Assembly: GCA_964614375.1 (NCBI GenBank)
Contig: CAZTLI010000020.1
Span: 1 to 24,388, forward strand
From: CAZTLI01 sp964614375
Lineage (GTDB): Bacteria > Chloroflexota > Anaerolineae > Aggregatilineales > Phototrophicaceae
Direction: 5' to 3'
Length of the DNA stretch: 24,388 nt
Positions 15,260 through 22,303 of the stretch are shown piece after piece. The position numbers were made by a program, and so were the translations under genes. The notes under the pieces were generated by a model that was not told the DNA's origin, made no database searches, and worked only from the letters and a program-made list of their open reading frames with translations. Within the stretch, counting starts at the first letter, position 1, and each line of letters starts with the position of its first letter.

Positions 15260-17080
15260 ATGGACAGAAAACTAATCTTGGCGTTTGTGGTGATTGCGAT
15301 AGCGGCAGCCGTGTTGTGGCTGCGACCAGAGCCGACCATTGCCCAATCACAAATCAACATCAACGATTATCGCGGCACGATGATTCAAATGATTGGACAG
15401 GTGACCGATTCGCGGACGCGCGCGGCGGGCGACCCGGATTTCTTCCGCATCATTGGGGAAAGTGGCGACCCGTTGTATGTCGCCCCGCTTATCGACGTGG
15501 CTTATTTCACCCGCAGCTCCCTTCTGGAAGGCGCGATTTTGGATGCGCTGGAACTGCTCACAGGCCAACCTGCATCAATTGGCTGGCGTGGATTTTTTCA
15601 GTGGGCGGCGGAAAACGACATTGCCTTACCGCCTGATTATGATGAATTTAAAGGATTATTGCTATCTGTATTTGTAGACCCGGACTTTGCCCGCTTCTGG
15701 CGTCCCGGTGTGATGGCGACCAGTCGTGTCAATCTGGTTGAACCGGTGTGGGGCGGCGTGCGCGTGGATGGCATTCCGGCGCTGATTAACGCCCGCCAAA
15801 TTTCGCCAGATGACGCACAGGCCGAGGGCGAGGCATTCCGGCAGTATTGTCGCGGGACTGATTGCGCCTATCCCGCAGCGGATGAACTGGTATTCGGCGT
15901 GAGTATCGACGGCGATAGTCGCGCTTATCCACTGCGACTGCTCAACTGGCACGAAATGTTCAACGACGTGTTTGGGCATACGCCGATGTATGATGCAGTA
16001 GGCGGCGAACAGGTCTGTAACTTCCGCGCCCCCACCGAATTCCGGGCGATGGCGCGCGATGGGGACGATTGGGTACACATCGCGGGGCAGTCGGCTGGTT
16101 GTCCCGAAGCGGGTTGGGTCGCCGTCGAAGCGCTCGGTTGGATTGACGGCCCATGGGACGACGTGCGCGATACGATACCCGACGTGAATGACGGCAGCGA
16201 CCCCTTACCCGTGTTGGAAGGCACGATTGGCTATGTGGCGGGGCGTCCGGTGATGCTGGCCTATTGTACGTTGTGCGGGTCGGGCATCCTCTACGACACA
16301 ACCATCCCCAACCTCACGTATACTGACCTCGACGGCACAACCGTCGAAATGGGCGATACGGTGCTGATCTTCGGCTCTACTGGAATGCTCATGCGCTCCA
16401 ATAAACTGATGTATGACCGCAATACAGATACCGTTTGGAATGCCCTCACAGGCGAACCCGCGTTTGGCCCGCTGGCAACCAGCGATATTGTGCTGCCGCT
16501 GCTGCCTGTCGTCGTGACGGATTGGGGGACATGGTTGGAAGAACATCCCGATACCAGTGTGCTCAGTCTCGATACAGGCTACCCACGCGATTATACCAAT
16601 GGCGCGGCCTATGCAGACTATTTCAACTCGCCCGACCTCATGTTCCCGGTCTGGCAGACCGACACCGGCGAGCGCGATAACAAAGATATGGTATTCGCCC
16701 TCATCATCAACCGCACACCCAAAGCCTATCCATTGGCGGATATTTTGCCGGATATAGGCGATGTGGGCGTGGTGAATGACGTACTGGCGGGGACGAATCT
16801 CGTCATCATTGCCCGTGCGACTCCAGATCGCAGCTTCTTCGAGCCGGGTGGTGCGGCTGTTCGGGCGTATGAACGCGGTGACCATATGTTCAGTCCCGGC
16901 GACTCGGCGCGTGAGGTCATTGACGAGAATGGCGATGTTTGGCAGATGACCGAAGATGCCCTCATCGGCCCCGATGGCGAAACCCTGCCGCGCATCGCTG
17001 GACATCTGGCATTCTGGTTTGGCTGGTACGGATTTCATCCCGACACACTGGTCTATGGCGAAGGGTTGGAGCAAGACTAG
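15260..17080 (+). CDS. DUF3179 domain-containing exported protein
   Basis: 606 residues from an ATG with GGGAG 5-6 nt upstream. Residues ~4-29 form a signal peptide or anchor (LILAFVVIAIAAAVLWL, then TIAQSQ). The N-terminal ~150 residues form a helical module (DSRTRAAGDPDFFRIIGESG, ILDALELLTGQPASIGW) typical of the region before DUF3179. From about residue 195 the DUF3179 core is clear: ELVFGVSIDGDSRAYPLRLL, NWHEMFND, VGGEQVCNFR, LAYCTLCGSGILYDT, FGSTGMLMRSNKLMYDRNTD, TVWNALTGEPAFGPLA, then VLSLDTGYPRDYTNGAAY. The CTLCGSG motif is the family's most conserved point. The biochemical role of DUF3179 is not established. It acts outside the cytoplasm by its signal sequence. A hairpin lies 19 nt after the stop. 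Confidence 0.88.
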   Translation: MDRKLILAFVVIAIAAAVLWLRPEPTIAQSQININDYRGTMIQMIGQVTDSRTRAAGDPDFFRIIGESGDPLYVAPLIDVAYFTRSSLLEGAILDALELLTGQPASIGWRGFFQWAAENDIALPPDYDEFKGLLLSVFVDPDFARFWRPGVMATSRVNLVEPVWGGVRVDGIPALINARQISPDDAQAEGEAFRQYCRGTDCAYPAADELVFGVSIDGDSRAYPLRLLNWHEMFNDVFGHTPMYDAVGGEQVCNFRAPTEFRAMARDGDDWVHIAGQSAGCPEAGWVAVEALGWIDGPWDDVRDTIPDVNDGSDPLPVLEGTIGYVAGRPVMLAYCTLCGSGILYDTTIPNLTYTDLDGTTVEMGDTVLIFGSTGMLMRSNKLMYDRNTDTVWNALTGEPAFGPLATSDIVLPLLPVVVTDWGTWLEEHPDTSVLSLDTGYPRDYTNGAAYADYFNSPDLMFPVWQTDTGERDNKDMVFALIINRTPKAYPLADILPDIGDVGVVNDVLAGTNLVIIARATPDRSFFEPGGAAVRAYERGDHMFSPGDSAREVIDENGDVWQMTEDALIGPDGETLPRIAGHLAFWFGWYGFHPDTLVYGEGLEQD

Positions 17081-17090
17081 TCGCAATCCA

Positions 17091-17125
17091 AAATAAAAGG
17101 GCGATGGGGGAGGCTTCCATCGCCC
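17091..17125 (-). terminator. Rho-independent terminator, reading leftward
   Basis: Arms GGGCGATGG (17099-17107) and CCATCGCCC (17117-17125) pair perfectly over 9 bp. On the minus strand the stem is followed by TTTTATTT, the usual U-tract, so it ends the phosphoglycosyl transferase transcript. The same stem would also lie just after the DUF3179 stop, but without a U-tract on that strand. Confidence 0.7.
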
Positions 17126-17187
17126 GTCCGAACTATCTGTGACCATTATCTGACGCACTGGGGCTGTGCATGATATACCCGGTGCGA

Positions 17188-17207
17188 CCTTTTCCCCTCC
17201 GAAAAGG
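17188..17207. repeat. Short hairpin in the phosphoglycosyl transferase 3' region
   Basis: Arms CCTTTTC (17188-17194) and GAAAAGG (17201-17207) with a 6-nt loop, between the transferase stop and the terminator at 17091-17125. There is no T-run. It may stabilise the 3' end of the mRNA. Confidence 0.3.
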
Positions 17208-17252
17208 CCTGCGGGATCAATGGCACATGCGTCGGGTCATCACATAGCCCGG

Positions 17253-17909
17253 TTAGAACGCCCCGGGCCGTTTAAACAGCAGGGGGACGGTCTTCCACAA
17301 AATCATAAAGTCGAGCCGCAGCGAATAATTCTGCACATAATACAAATCGTTGACCGGATTATAGGGTACAGGCCGCGCCGTCTGTTCATCGTCATGCCAC
17401 CAGCAGATCAATCCCGGCGGCACACTAAACCGTTGGCGCTGCCAGGGTTCATAGCCCAAAATCGCGCGGGGCGATTCAGGACGCGGCCCGACCAGCGTCA
17501 TATCGCCCTTCAACAAATTGAACAAGATCGGCAGTTCGTTCAGATGAGTCTGTATCAAGAAATATCCCACCCGCGACGGACGGCGATATTCCACTTGGCC
17601 ATCATCACCAGAACACGGAATAATCGAAGCCACCGATGTGCGAAAGGCATATAATGTGAACAGCTTGCCTTTTTCGCCAAGCCGTTGATGCCGCTTCAAA
17701 ATCGCTTCTGATGATTCCAGCCGCAATAAAATCGCGATAACCAGCATCACAGGCAGCGAAAACAGGAGAAAGAGCGCGCAGAGCACCAGATCGTTCAACC
17801 GTTTCACCACCCGTTGATAGGGTGTGAGGATGGATGGAATATTAAACCCAAACTCAATAACAGTTTGTAAGGGCGTATGTTCGGGATTGGGTTTTTGTTG
17901 CAGCACCAT
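17253..17909 (-). CDS. Monotopic phosphoglycosyl transferase (bacterial sugar transferase family) with Asn in the catalytic dyad
   Basis: 218 residues from the ATG at 17909 (GAGG 7 nt upstream; GTG 17912 is an alternative). The fold matches the PglC/WcaJ catalytic core. There is one re-entrant hydrophobic helix (~39-65, LVLCALFLLFSLPVMLVIAI), KRHQRLGEKGKLFTLYAFRT, NELPILFNLLKGDMTLVGPR, PPGLICWW, and the end DLYYVQNYSLRLDFMILWKT. These enzymes move a sugar-1-phosphate from a nucleotide sugar to undecaprenyl phosphate, starting O-antigen, capsule or glycoprotein glycan assembly at the inner membrane face. In studied members the nucleophile is the Asp of an Asp-Glu dyad (LDELPQL). Here that position is Asn124 (codon AAC at 17540-17538), so activity is uncertain. 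No other polysaccharide genes adjoin it. A palindrome TATGC-TTA-GCATA (17948-17960) lies upstream. Confidence 0.87.
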   Translation of the reverse strand: MVLQQKPNPEHTPLQTVIEFGFNIPSILTPYQRVVKRLNDLVLCALFLLFSLPVMLVIAILLRLESSEAILKRHQRLGEKGKLFTLYAFRTSVASIIPCSGDDGQVEYRRPSRVGYFLIQTHLNELPILFNLLKGDMTLVGPRPESPRAILGYEPWQRQRFSVPPGLICWWHDDEQTARPVPYNPVNDLYYVQNYSLRLDFMILWKTVPLLFKRPGAF

Positions 17910-18081
17910 CACCGCACCTCAAAAGTTTTAAGTGGGTTTATTTCGTGTATGCTTAGCATATACGGCATGACCTTACGCCTGCCTAATACCTCCCTTACAA
18001 TTGCGCGCAAGGCAGGCTCCAGGTGTCTACCGTTCTAGTCATATCGAGGTTACGTGAATCGGTATAAAACTGGAGGACACC

Positions 18082-18117
18082 ATGAGGAATAATCAAGCGG
18101 GACTAAAGTGCCGTTGA
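18082..18117 (+). CDS. Possible 11-codon ORF upstream of the AsnB-like cluster
   Basis: MRNNQAGLKCR then TGA. The only positive sign is a strong ribosome site, TGGAGG (18071-18076), 5 nt before the ATG. That is better than the site of the downstream gene. It could be a leader peptide or a very short precursor peptide, or simply chance. It has no recognisable leader/core division, and its 3' end overlaps the TTGACA at 18114. Confidence 0.25.
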   Translation: MRNNQAGLKCR

Positions 18118-18144
18118 CACTGGGGCAACCGCTAAAACCATAAT
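18114..18144 (+). promoter_or_regulatory. Candidate promoter for the AsnB-like cluster
   Basis: Consensus TTGACA (18114-18119) and CATAAT (18139-18144) are separated by 19 nt, longer than the usual 17. If used, it would give a leader of ~148 nt before the ATG at 18299. Confidence 0.35.
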
Positions 18145-18228
18145 ACTGTGAATTTGTTTGAATTTCGTTTCTTTGCAAAATAATGACAGTTAGGGGCTTG
18201 CGGGTTCAGGCAGACTGAAATTTAATGA

Positions 18229-18251
18229 TGGAATAGGCGAAAGCCTATCCA
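18229..18251 (+). promoter_or_regulatory. GAAA-tetraloop hairpin in the AsnB-like leader
   Basis: TGG-A-ATAGGC (18229-18238) pairs with GCCTATCCA (18243-18251) around a GAAA loop (18239-18242), with one bulged A. GNRA loops are typical of structured RNA rather than terminators, and no T-run follows. It lies 48 nt before the start codon, so it may control translation or stabilise the mRNA. Confidence 0.4.
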
Positions 18252-18298
18252 GGGCATTGTCAAACTAGACTGGTTTTGAAGGAAGCATTGGATAACAC

Positions 18299-20227
18299 AT
18301 GAGTGGAATCGCGGGTTGGGTAGGCAGAATAGACGATGGACAGGCTGTTGCAGCCGGATTGCAGCGCGCGCTGCACCATCGCGGGCCAGACGCACAGGGG
18401 ACACAACGTTTTGACCATGCTGCACTCGTCCACACCTATCTCAACCTGCGTGGAAACGAGACAGCGCCACAAATCTATGCCACAGAAAACAAAAGCATCT
18501 GGGCAATCTGTGACGGCGCGATTTACAATCATCACGAACTCCGCCGCGAACTCCGTTCACATGGGCATACGCTCAAGACTGAAAACGATGCCGAAATCAT
18601 CCCCCATCTTTATGAAGAAGATGGCTTCGGCTTTGTCGAGCGATTAGACGGCATTTACAGCCTTGCCCTGTATGATACGCGCACACAAACCTTAATTCTG
18701 GCCCGTGACCCTAGAGGTGTGCGGCATCTGTTTTATGCCCACATTGATGGATGTATGCTGTTCGCCAGTGAAGTGCAGGCCCTTGTGCGTGTTCCCGGTG
18801 TCGATACATCCCCCGACCCGCAGGCCTTACACGATTTATCCGCGTTGTTTTATACGCCCAACCCATTGACATTCTACAAAGGGATTCGTGGCCTGCACGC
18901 GGGCGAAATTATGACCGCGCGCTTTGAAAATGACCGCGTATGGCTGAATACACGACAGGTTTATCAAGAAGTGCTGGTGCGCGATGAGCATATTCAGCTT
19001 GATGACGCGGCAGCCCGTGCCGAATCACTATTGCTGGATGCACTTCGCAAGCGGATCGAACCCGGTGTGCCTGTCGGGACGTTCCTCAGTGGCGGGATTG
19101 ATTCATCGCTGGTGAGTGTCGCGGCGCAGCGGATTACCGATAGCAAACTGCTGACGTATAATATGGAATTTGCTGAAACCGAATATGACGAGACGTGGGC
19201 TGCCCGGGTCGTCGCTGATCATATTCACAGCGAACATACAACGATGGCGCTGCATAGTTATCCGGGTTCTTGGGACTACATCACCGGCCTCATGCAGCAT
19301 GTGGCGCAGCCCTTCAGCGATATTACCTATTTTGCCAATAATCTGCTCGCGCGGAAAATTCGCGAACGGGTCAAAATGGCATTTTCGGGCACAGGTGCAG
19401 ATTGTGTCTTTGGTTATGGCACGGTGTTTGACCGCCTCGCCCCAATTGAATGGATGCAATGGCTGCCCAATTCGCTGCAACGGGGTTTGTGGCAGGGTGG
19501 CGCGCTGGCGCTCGAACCCTTGGCGCAATTGGGGCTGATTGGCAAGAAATATCCCAAACGCTTCCGCGAGATGATCGAAGCCAACGACATGGTTTCGACC
19601 GTTGAAGTGCTGCTGCGGAAATTGAACCATCAAGAAATTGACGCCTTTTTGCAGCCTTATGACTATTTGCCAGTGCGCCGTCTGTTTGAACCGAAGTGGG
19701 AACATGCCCTGCCTGAATCGGCTTCGTGGGTGGAGCAAATCTCCGCCCTCGCGACAGAATGTAAAGTGCGCGTCGATTTAGCATCCAGTACGCTGTATAT
19801 GGAAGATACGGTCTGTTTGCGCGAAGGGTTAGATGTGCGGATGCCGATGCTCGATAATGATTTATACCAATTTGGCATCACATTGCCATCACATTTACAA
19901 ACGACGGCAGAAGGCAACAAAATCGTCTTGCGGGCGCTATCCGAACGGCACTTGCCACCAGAAGTTGTCAATAAACCCAAGCAGGGTTTTGCGTTCAAAA
20001 TGGAACACTGGGTCGCGAACGATTTCAGAGATAATCTGCGCGATTGTTTGCTCGTCGGGCACAGTCCCGCTGCCGAATTCTTCCGCCCCGAAACCTATCA
20101 ACCGATGGTCGAGGCCTTTTGTAATGCCCGGCCCTATCCGGGTGTGAAAGGGAATGGACTCGCGCGGCGGGTGATGATCGTGCTGTCTACACATCTCGCA
20201 TTGACACAACAAGACCACAGTCTCTAG
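18299..20227 (+). CDS. AsnB-like amidotransferase paralogue 1 with inactivated glutaminase domain
   Basis: 642 residues, length and layout of class B asparagine synthetase. The N-terminal Ntn-type glutaminase domain (1-~210) begins MSGIAGWVG where active enzymes have MCGI, so the nucleophile Cys is Ser. HHRGPD is kept, but the RLSI Arg is lost (TYLNLRG) and NGEIYN reads DGAIYN; the Asp near residue 98 (ENDAEI) remains. The C-terminal synthetase domain keeps the ATP-pyrophosphatase loop SGGIDSS (264-270), the end motifs VRMPMLDNDL and NKPKQGFAF, but the GEGSDE motif reads GTGADC. It probably adenylates a carboxylate and forms an amide with an amine other than glutamine-derived ammonia, or with free ammonia (inference). 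The ribosome site is weak (TTGGA). First gene of a three-paralogue tandem. Substrate unknown. Confidence 0.85.
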   Translation: MSGIAGWVGRIDDGQAVAAGLQRALHHRGPDAQGTQRFDHAALVHTYLNLRGNETAPQIYATENKSIWAICDGAIYNHHELRRELRSHGHTLKTENDAEIIPHLYEEDGFGFVERLDGIYSLALYDTRTQTLILARDPRGVRHLFYAHIDGCMLFASEVQALVRVPGVDTSPDPQALHDLSALFYTPNPLTFYKGIRGLHAGEIMTARFENDRVWLNTRQVYQEVLVRDEHIQLDDAAARAESLLLDALRKRIEPGVPVGTFLSGGIDSSLVSVAAQRITDSKLLTYNMEFAETEYDETWAARVVADHIHSEHTTMALHSYPGSWDYITGLMQHVAQPFSDITYFANNLLARKIRERVKMAFSGTGADCVFGYGTVFDRLAPIEWMQWLPNSLQRGLWQGGALALEPLAQLGLIGKKYPKRFREMIEANDMVSTVEVLLRKLNHQEIDAFLQPYDYLPVRRLFEPKWEHALPESASWVEQISALATECKVRVDLASSTLYMEDTVCLREGLDVRMPMLDNDLYQFGITLPSHLQTTAEGNKIVLRALSERHLPPEVVNKPKQGFAFKMEHWVANDFRDNLRDCLLVGHSPAAEFFRPETYQPMVEAFCNARPYPGVKGNGLARRVMIVLSTHLALTQQDHSL

Positions 20228-20346
20228 TATAGTGCCAGCTGATATACGCAGGAATTACACAGATTTGAAACCTTTCTGCATTTTTGTGCGATATTCATAT
20301 TTAAAGTGTTGATTCAAAATCTGTTGTTGTAATTATAAAGGTCATT

Positions 20347-22284
20347 ATGAGTGGAATAGGCGGTTGGTTAGGAGCGATGCCGGATGGTCAAACAGGGGCA
20401 TCTACTCTGGAACGGTATTTGCGTCATCGCGGAACACAGCATCAATTGGCCCAACACTGGACAGACGCCGCGCTTGTCTACACCAACCTTCAATTAAACG
20501 GACACGACCAGAACCCACCCAAAATCCACCTTCCCGCCAAAGATATCTGGGCGTTGGTGGATGGTGAAATTTATAATCGCCGGGAACTCCAACAGCAGTT
20601 CGCTGCCAGGGGCCAGCACCCTGCCTGTGACAGCGAACTGGTTGCGTGTCTATATGCAGAATATGGCGATGAATGCCTGTCACATTTGCGCGGGATGTTT
20701 GCTATCGCGATTTTTGATCGCCCGCAGCGCCGCTTGTTATTAGCACGAGATAGCTTCGGACTGAAACCGCTGTTCTATGCACCAATGGCGCAGACATTGG
20801 CCTTTGCCAGTGAAGTGCCGCCGCTGCGAGCTTTGCCCGACGTTGATACCGCGCCAGATGCACAGGCCATTGCCGACCTTGTGGCGATGTTTTTCATCCC
20901 TGCGCCAGCGACGTTTTATAAAGGCATTCGCACGCTGCAACCGGGCGAGCTACTCATTGCTCAGTATGATGGCGAGACCGTTCATTATCGAACGCGCTTT
21001 TATCATCGCTGGACTATCGCGCCAGACGATTCACACACCCTCGAATCGGCAGTCGAACGCACATACGACCTGATGCAAGCGGCCCTGCGAACACAAATTG
21101 CCGATGCTATTCCTTATGGGGCCTATCTGAGTGGTGGGATTGATTCGTCACTTATCAGCGCCACCGCCCGACAAGTGATGGATTCACAGTTGCACACCTT
21201 CAATGTGCGCTTTGATCAAGCCGAAGCCGATGAAACCCGCTGGGCCTTGCTTGTTGCCAATGCCATTCACAGCCAGCATCACGTAATGGATATGAGCGGC
21301 GTGTCTGGTACGTGGGCAGATGTCGCGGGTTTATTGCAGCATATTGGTCAACCGATAACTGACATCGTGGTCTTTGCCAATCATGCGCTGGTGCGCGAGG
21401 TGCGCCAACACGTCCCGGTGGTGTTGTCTGGCAATGGGGCAGAGATGGCCTTTGGGTATGGCGCATCGTTTCAGAATTTGTGGCCTGTGCGCTGGATTCA
21501 ACTGCTGCCCGTCGCTGTCCAACGGTTGTTCTGGGCATTTGGTACGAGTGTGCTCAATCCGTTGGCAAATGCCGGGCTTGTCCGCAAGCGCCTTGCGGGT
21601 CGATTTAAAGCGATGAGCATCGCGACAGACATCCCCGGCACGACAGAGGTGCTGTTCCGCAAAACCAGCCGCACCCAACAAGCCGCACTGATGCAGTCAC
21701 TCGATGTACAGCCCGTGCGTCGGTTGTTCACAACAGAATGGCAGCAAAAACCCGACGCGACATGGGTCGAAAGACTGATGGCACACGCGATTGAATTCAA
21801 TGCCCGCCAGCTAGAACCCCAGCGTATCCTCTATATTGAAGATGCCGTGAGTATGAAAGAAGGTCTACAGGTACGAATGCCGCTGCTCGACGAGGACTTG
21901 TTCACATTTGGCCTCACCCTGCCGCCACATCTGCTGGCGACCAAACAGACCAATAAACCCGTTCTGCGCGAATTGGCTGCCCGTCTATTGCCCCCGGAAA
22001 TCGCCACCAAACGCAAACAGGGTTTTGCATTTCCGCTTGAATCGTGGGTCAGCCCTGATGTTAAACAGGCGCTGCGCGATTTACTATTGGCCAATGACAG
22101 CGGACTTGAGCAATTCTATAAACCCGAAGCCTATAAGCCGATGATTGAAGCCTTTTGTGATGGTCGTCCTTATCCCGGCATGGTTGGCAATAATCTGGGA
22201 CGCCATGTGACGCTGTTCATGTCCACCTATCTGGCACTGCATCCACATGCCCGTCCCACGATAGCTGCTATACCTGCACTTTAG
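20347..22284 (+). CDS. AsnB-like amidotransferase paralogue 2 with inactivated glutaminase domain
   Basis: 645 residues from an ATG with AAAGG 5 nt upstream, after a 119-nt AT-rich gap. The start is MSGIGGWLG, so again Ser replaces the catalytic Cys. HRGPD has decayed to HRGTQ and the RLSI Arg is absent (TNLQLNG). DGEIYN retains more of the NGEIYN motif than paralogue 1, and CDSEL keeps the Asp. The synthetase half has SGGIDSS (262-268), SGNGAEMAFGYG in place of SGEGSDEVFGGY, VRMPLLDEDL and TKRKQGFAFPLESW. The order PDAQAIADLV, FYKGIRTLQPGEL is shared with both neighbours. It is followed after 19 nt by paralogue 3, so those two are clearly co-transcribed. The motif it lost in the aspartate site makes true asparagine synthesis unlikely. 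Confidence 0.85.
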   Translation: MSGIGGWLGAMPDGQTGASTLERYLRHRGTQHQLAQHWTDAALVYTNLQLNGHDQNPPKIHLPAKDIWALVDGEIYNRRELQQQFAARGQHPACDSELVACLYAEYGDECLSHLRGMFAIAIFDRPQRRLLLARDSFGLKPLFYAPMAQTLAFASEVPPLRALPDVDTAPDAQAIADLVAMFFIPAPATFYKGIRTLQPGELLIAQYDGETVHYRTRFYHRWTIAPDDSHTLESAVERTYDLMQAALRTQIADAIPYGAYLSGGIDSSLISATARQVMDSQLHTFNVRFDQAEADETRWALLVANAIHSQHHVMDMSGVSGTWADVAGLLQHIGQPITDIVVFANHALVREVRQHVPVVLSGNGAEMAFGYGASFQNLWPVRWIQLLPVAVQRLFWAFGTSVLNPLANAGLVRKRLAGRFKAMSIATDIPGTTEVLFRKTSRTQQAALMQSLDVQPVRRLFTTEWQQKPDATWVERLMAHAIEFNARQLEPQRILYIEDAVSMKEGLQVRMPLLDEDLFTFGLTLPPHLLATKQTNKPVLRELAARLLPPEIATKRKQGFAFPLESWVSPDVKQALRDLLLANDSGLEQFYKPEAYKPMIEAFCDGRPYPGMVGNNLGRHVTLFMSTYLALHPHARPTIAAIPAL

Positions 22285-22303
22285 TTATGAAGAAGGAAAA
22301 ATT

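Larger units (their letters stand above)
17910..18298. other. 389-nt intergenic region between the sugar transferase and the AsnB-like cluster
   Basis: No gene of ordinary size is present. The region holds a palindrome TATGC-TTA-GCATA (17948-17960), an 8-bp inverted repeat GCCTGCCT (17977-17984) / AGGCAGGC (18010-18017) enclosing the perfect palindrome TTGCGCGCAA (18001-18010), a tiny ORF at 18082, a candidate promoter at 18114 and a GAAA-tetraloop hairpin at 18229. It must carry the divergent promoters for both flanking transcripts. Confidence 0.6.

Noticed and set aside
16205..17158. 317-residue open frame on the minus strand
   Set aside because: It lies antisense to the well-supported DUF3179 gene, has no recognisable domain, and is explained by codon bias of the real gene.
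17967..18038. 23-codon plus-strand ORF in the AsnB-like leader (MTLRLPNTSLTIARKAG...)
   Set aside because: No ribosome site, and it coincides with the GCCTGCCT/AGGCAGGC inverted repeat.
18114..18298. Known riboswitch (c-di-GMP, TPP, SAM) in the AsnB-like leader
   Set aside because: I compared remembered consensus elements and found none of the conserved cores; only generic hairpins are visible.
19103..19738. 211-residue open frame on the minus strand
   Set aside because: Antisense to AsnB-like paralogue 1, whose motifs are clear; no domain seen.
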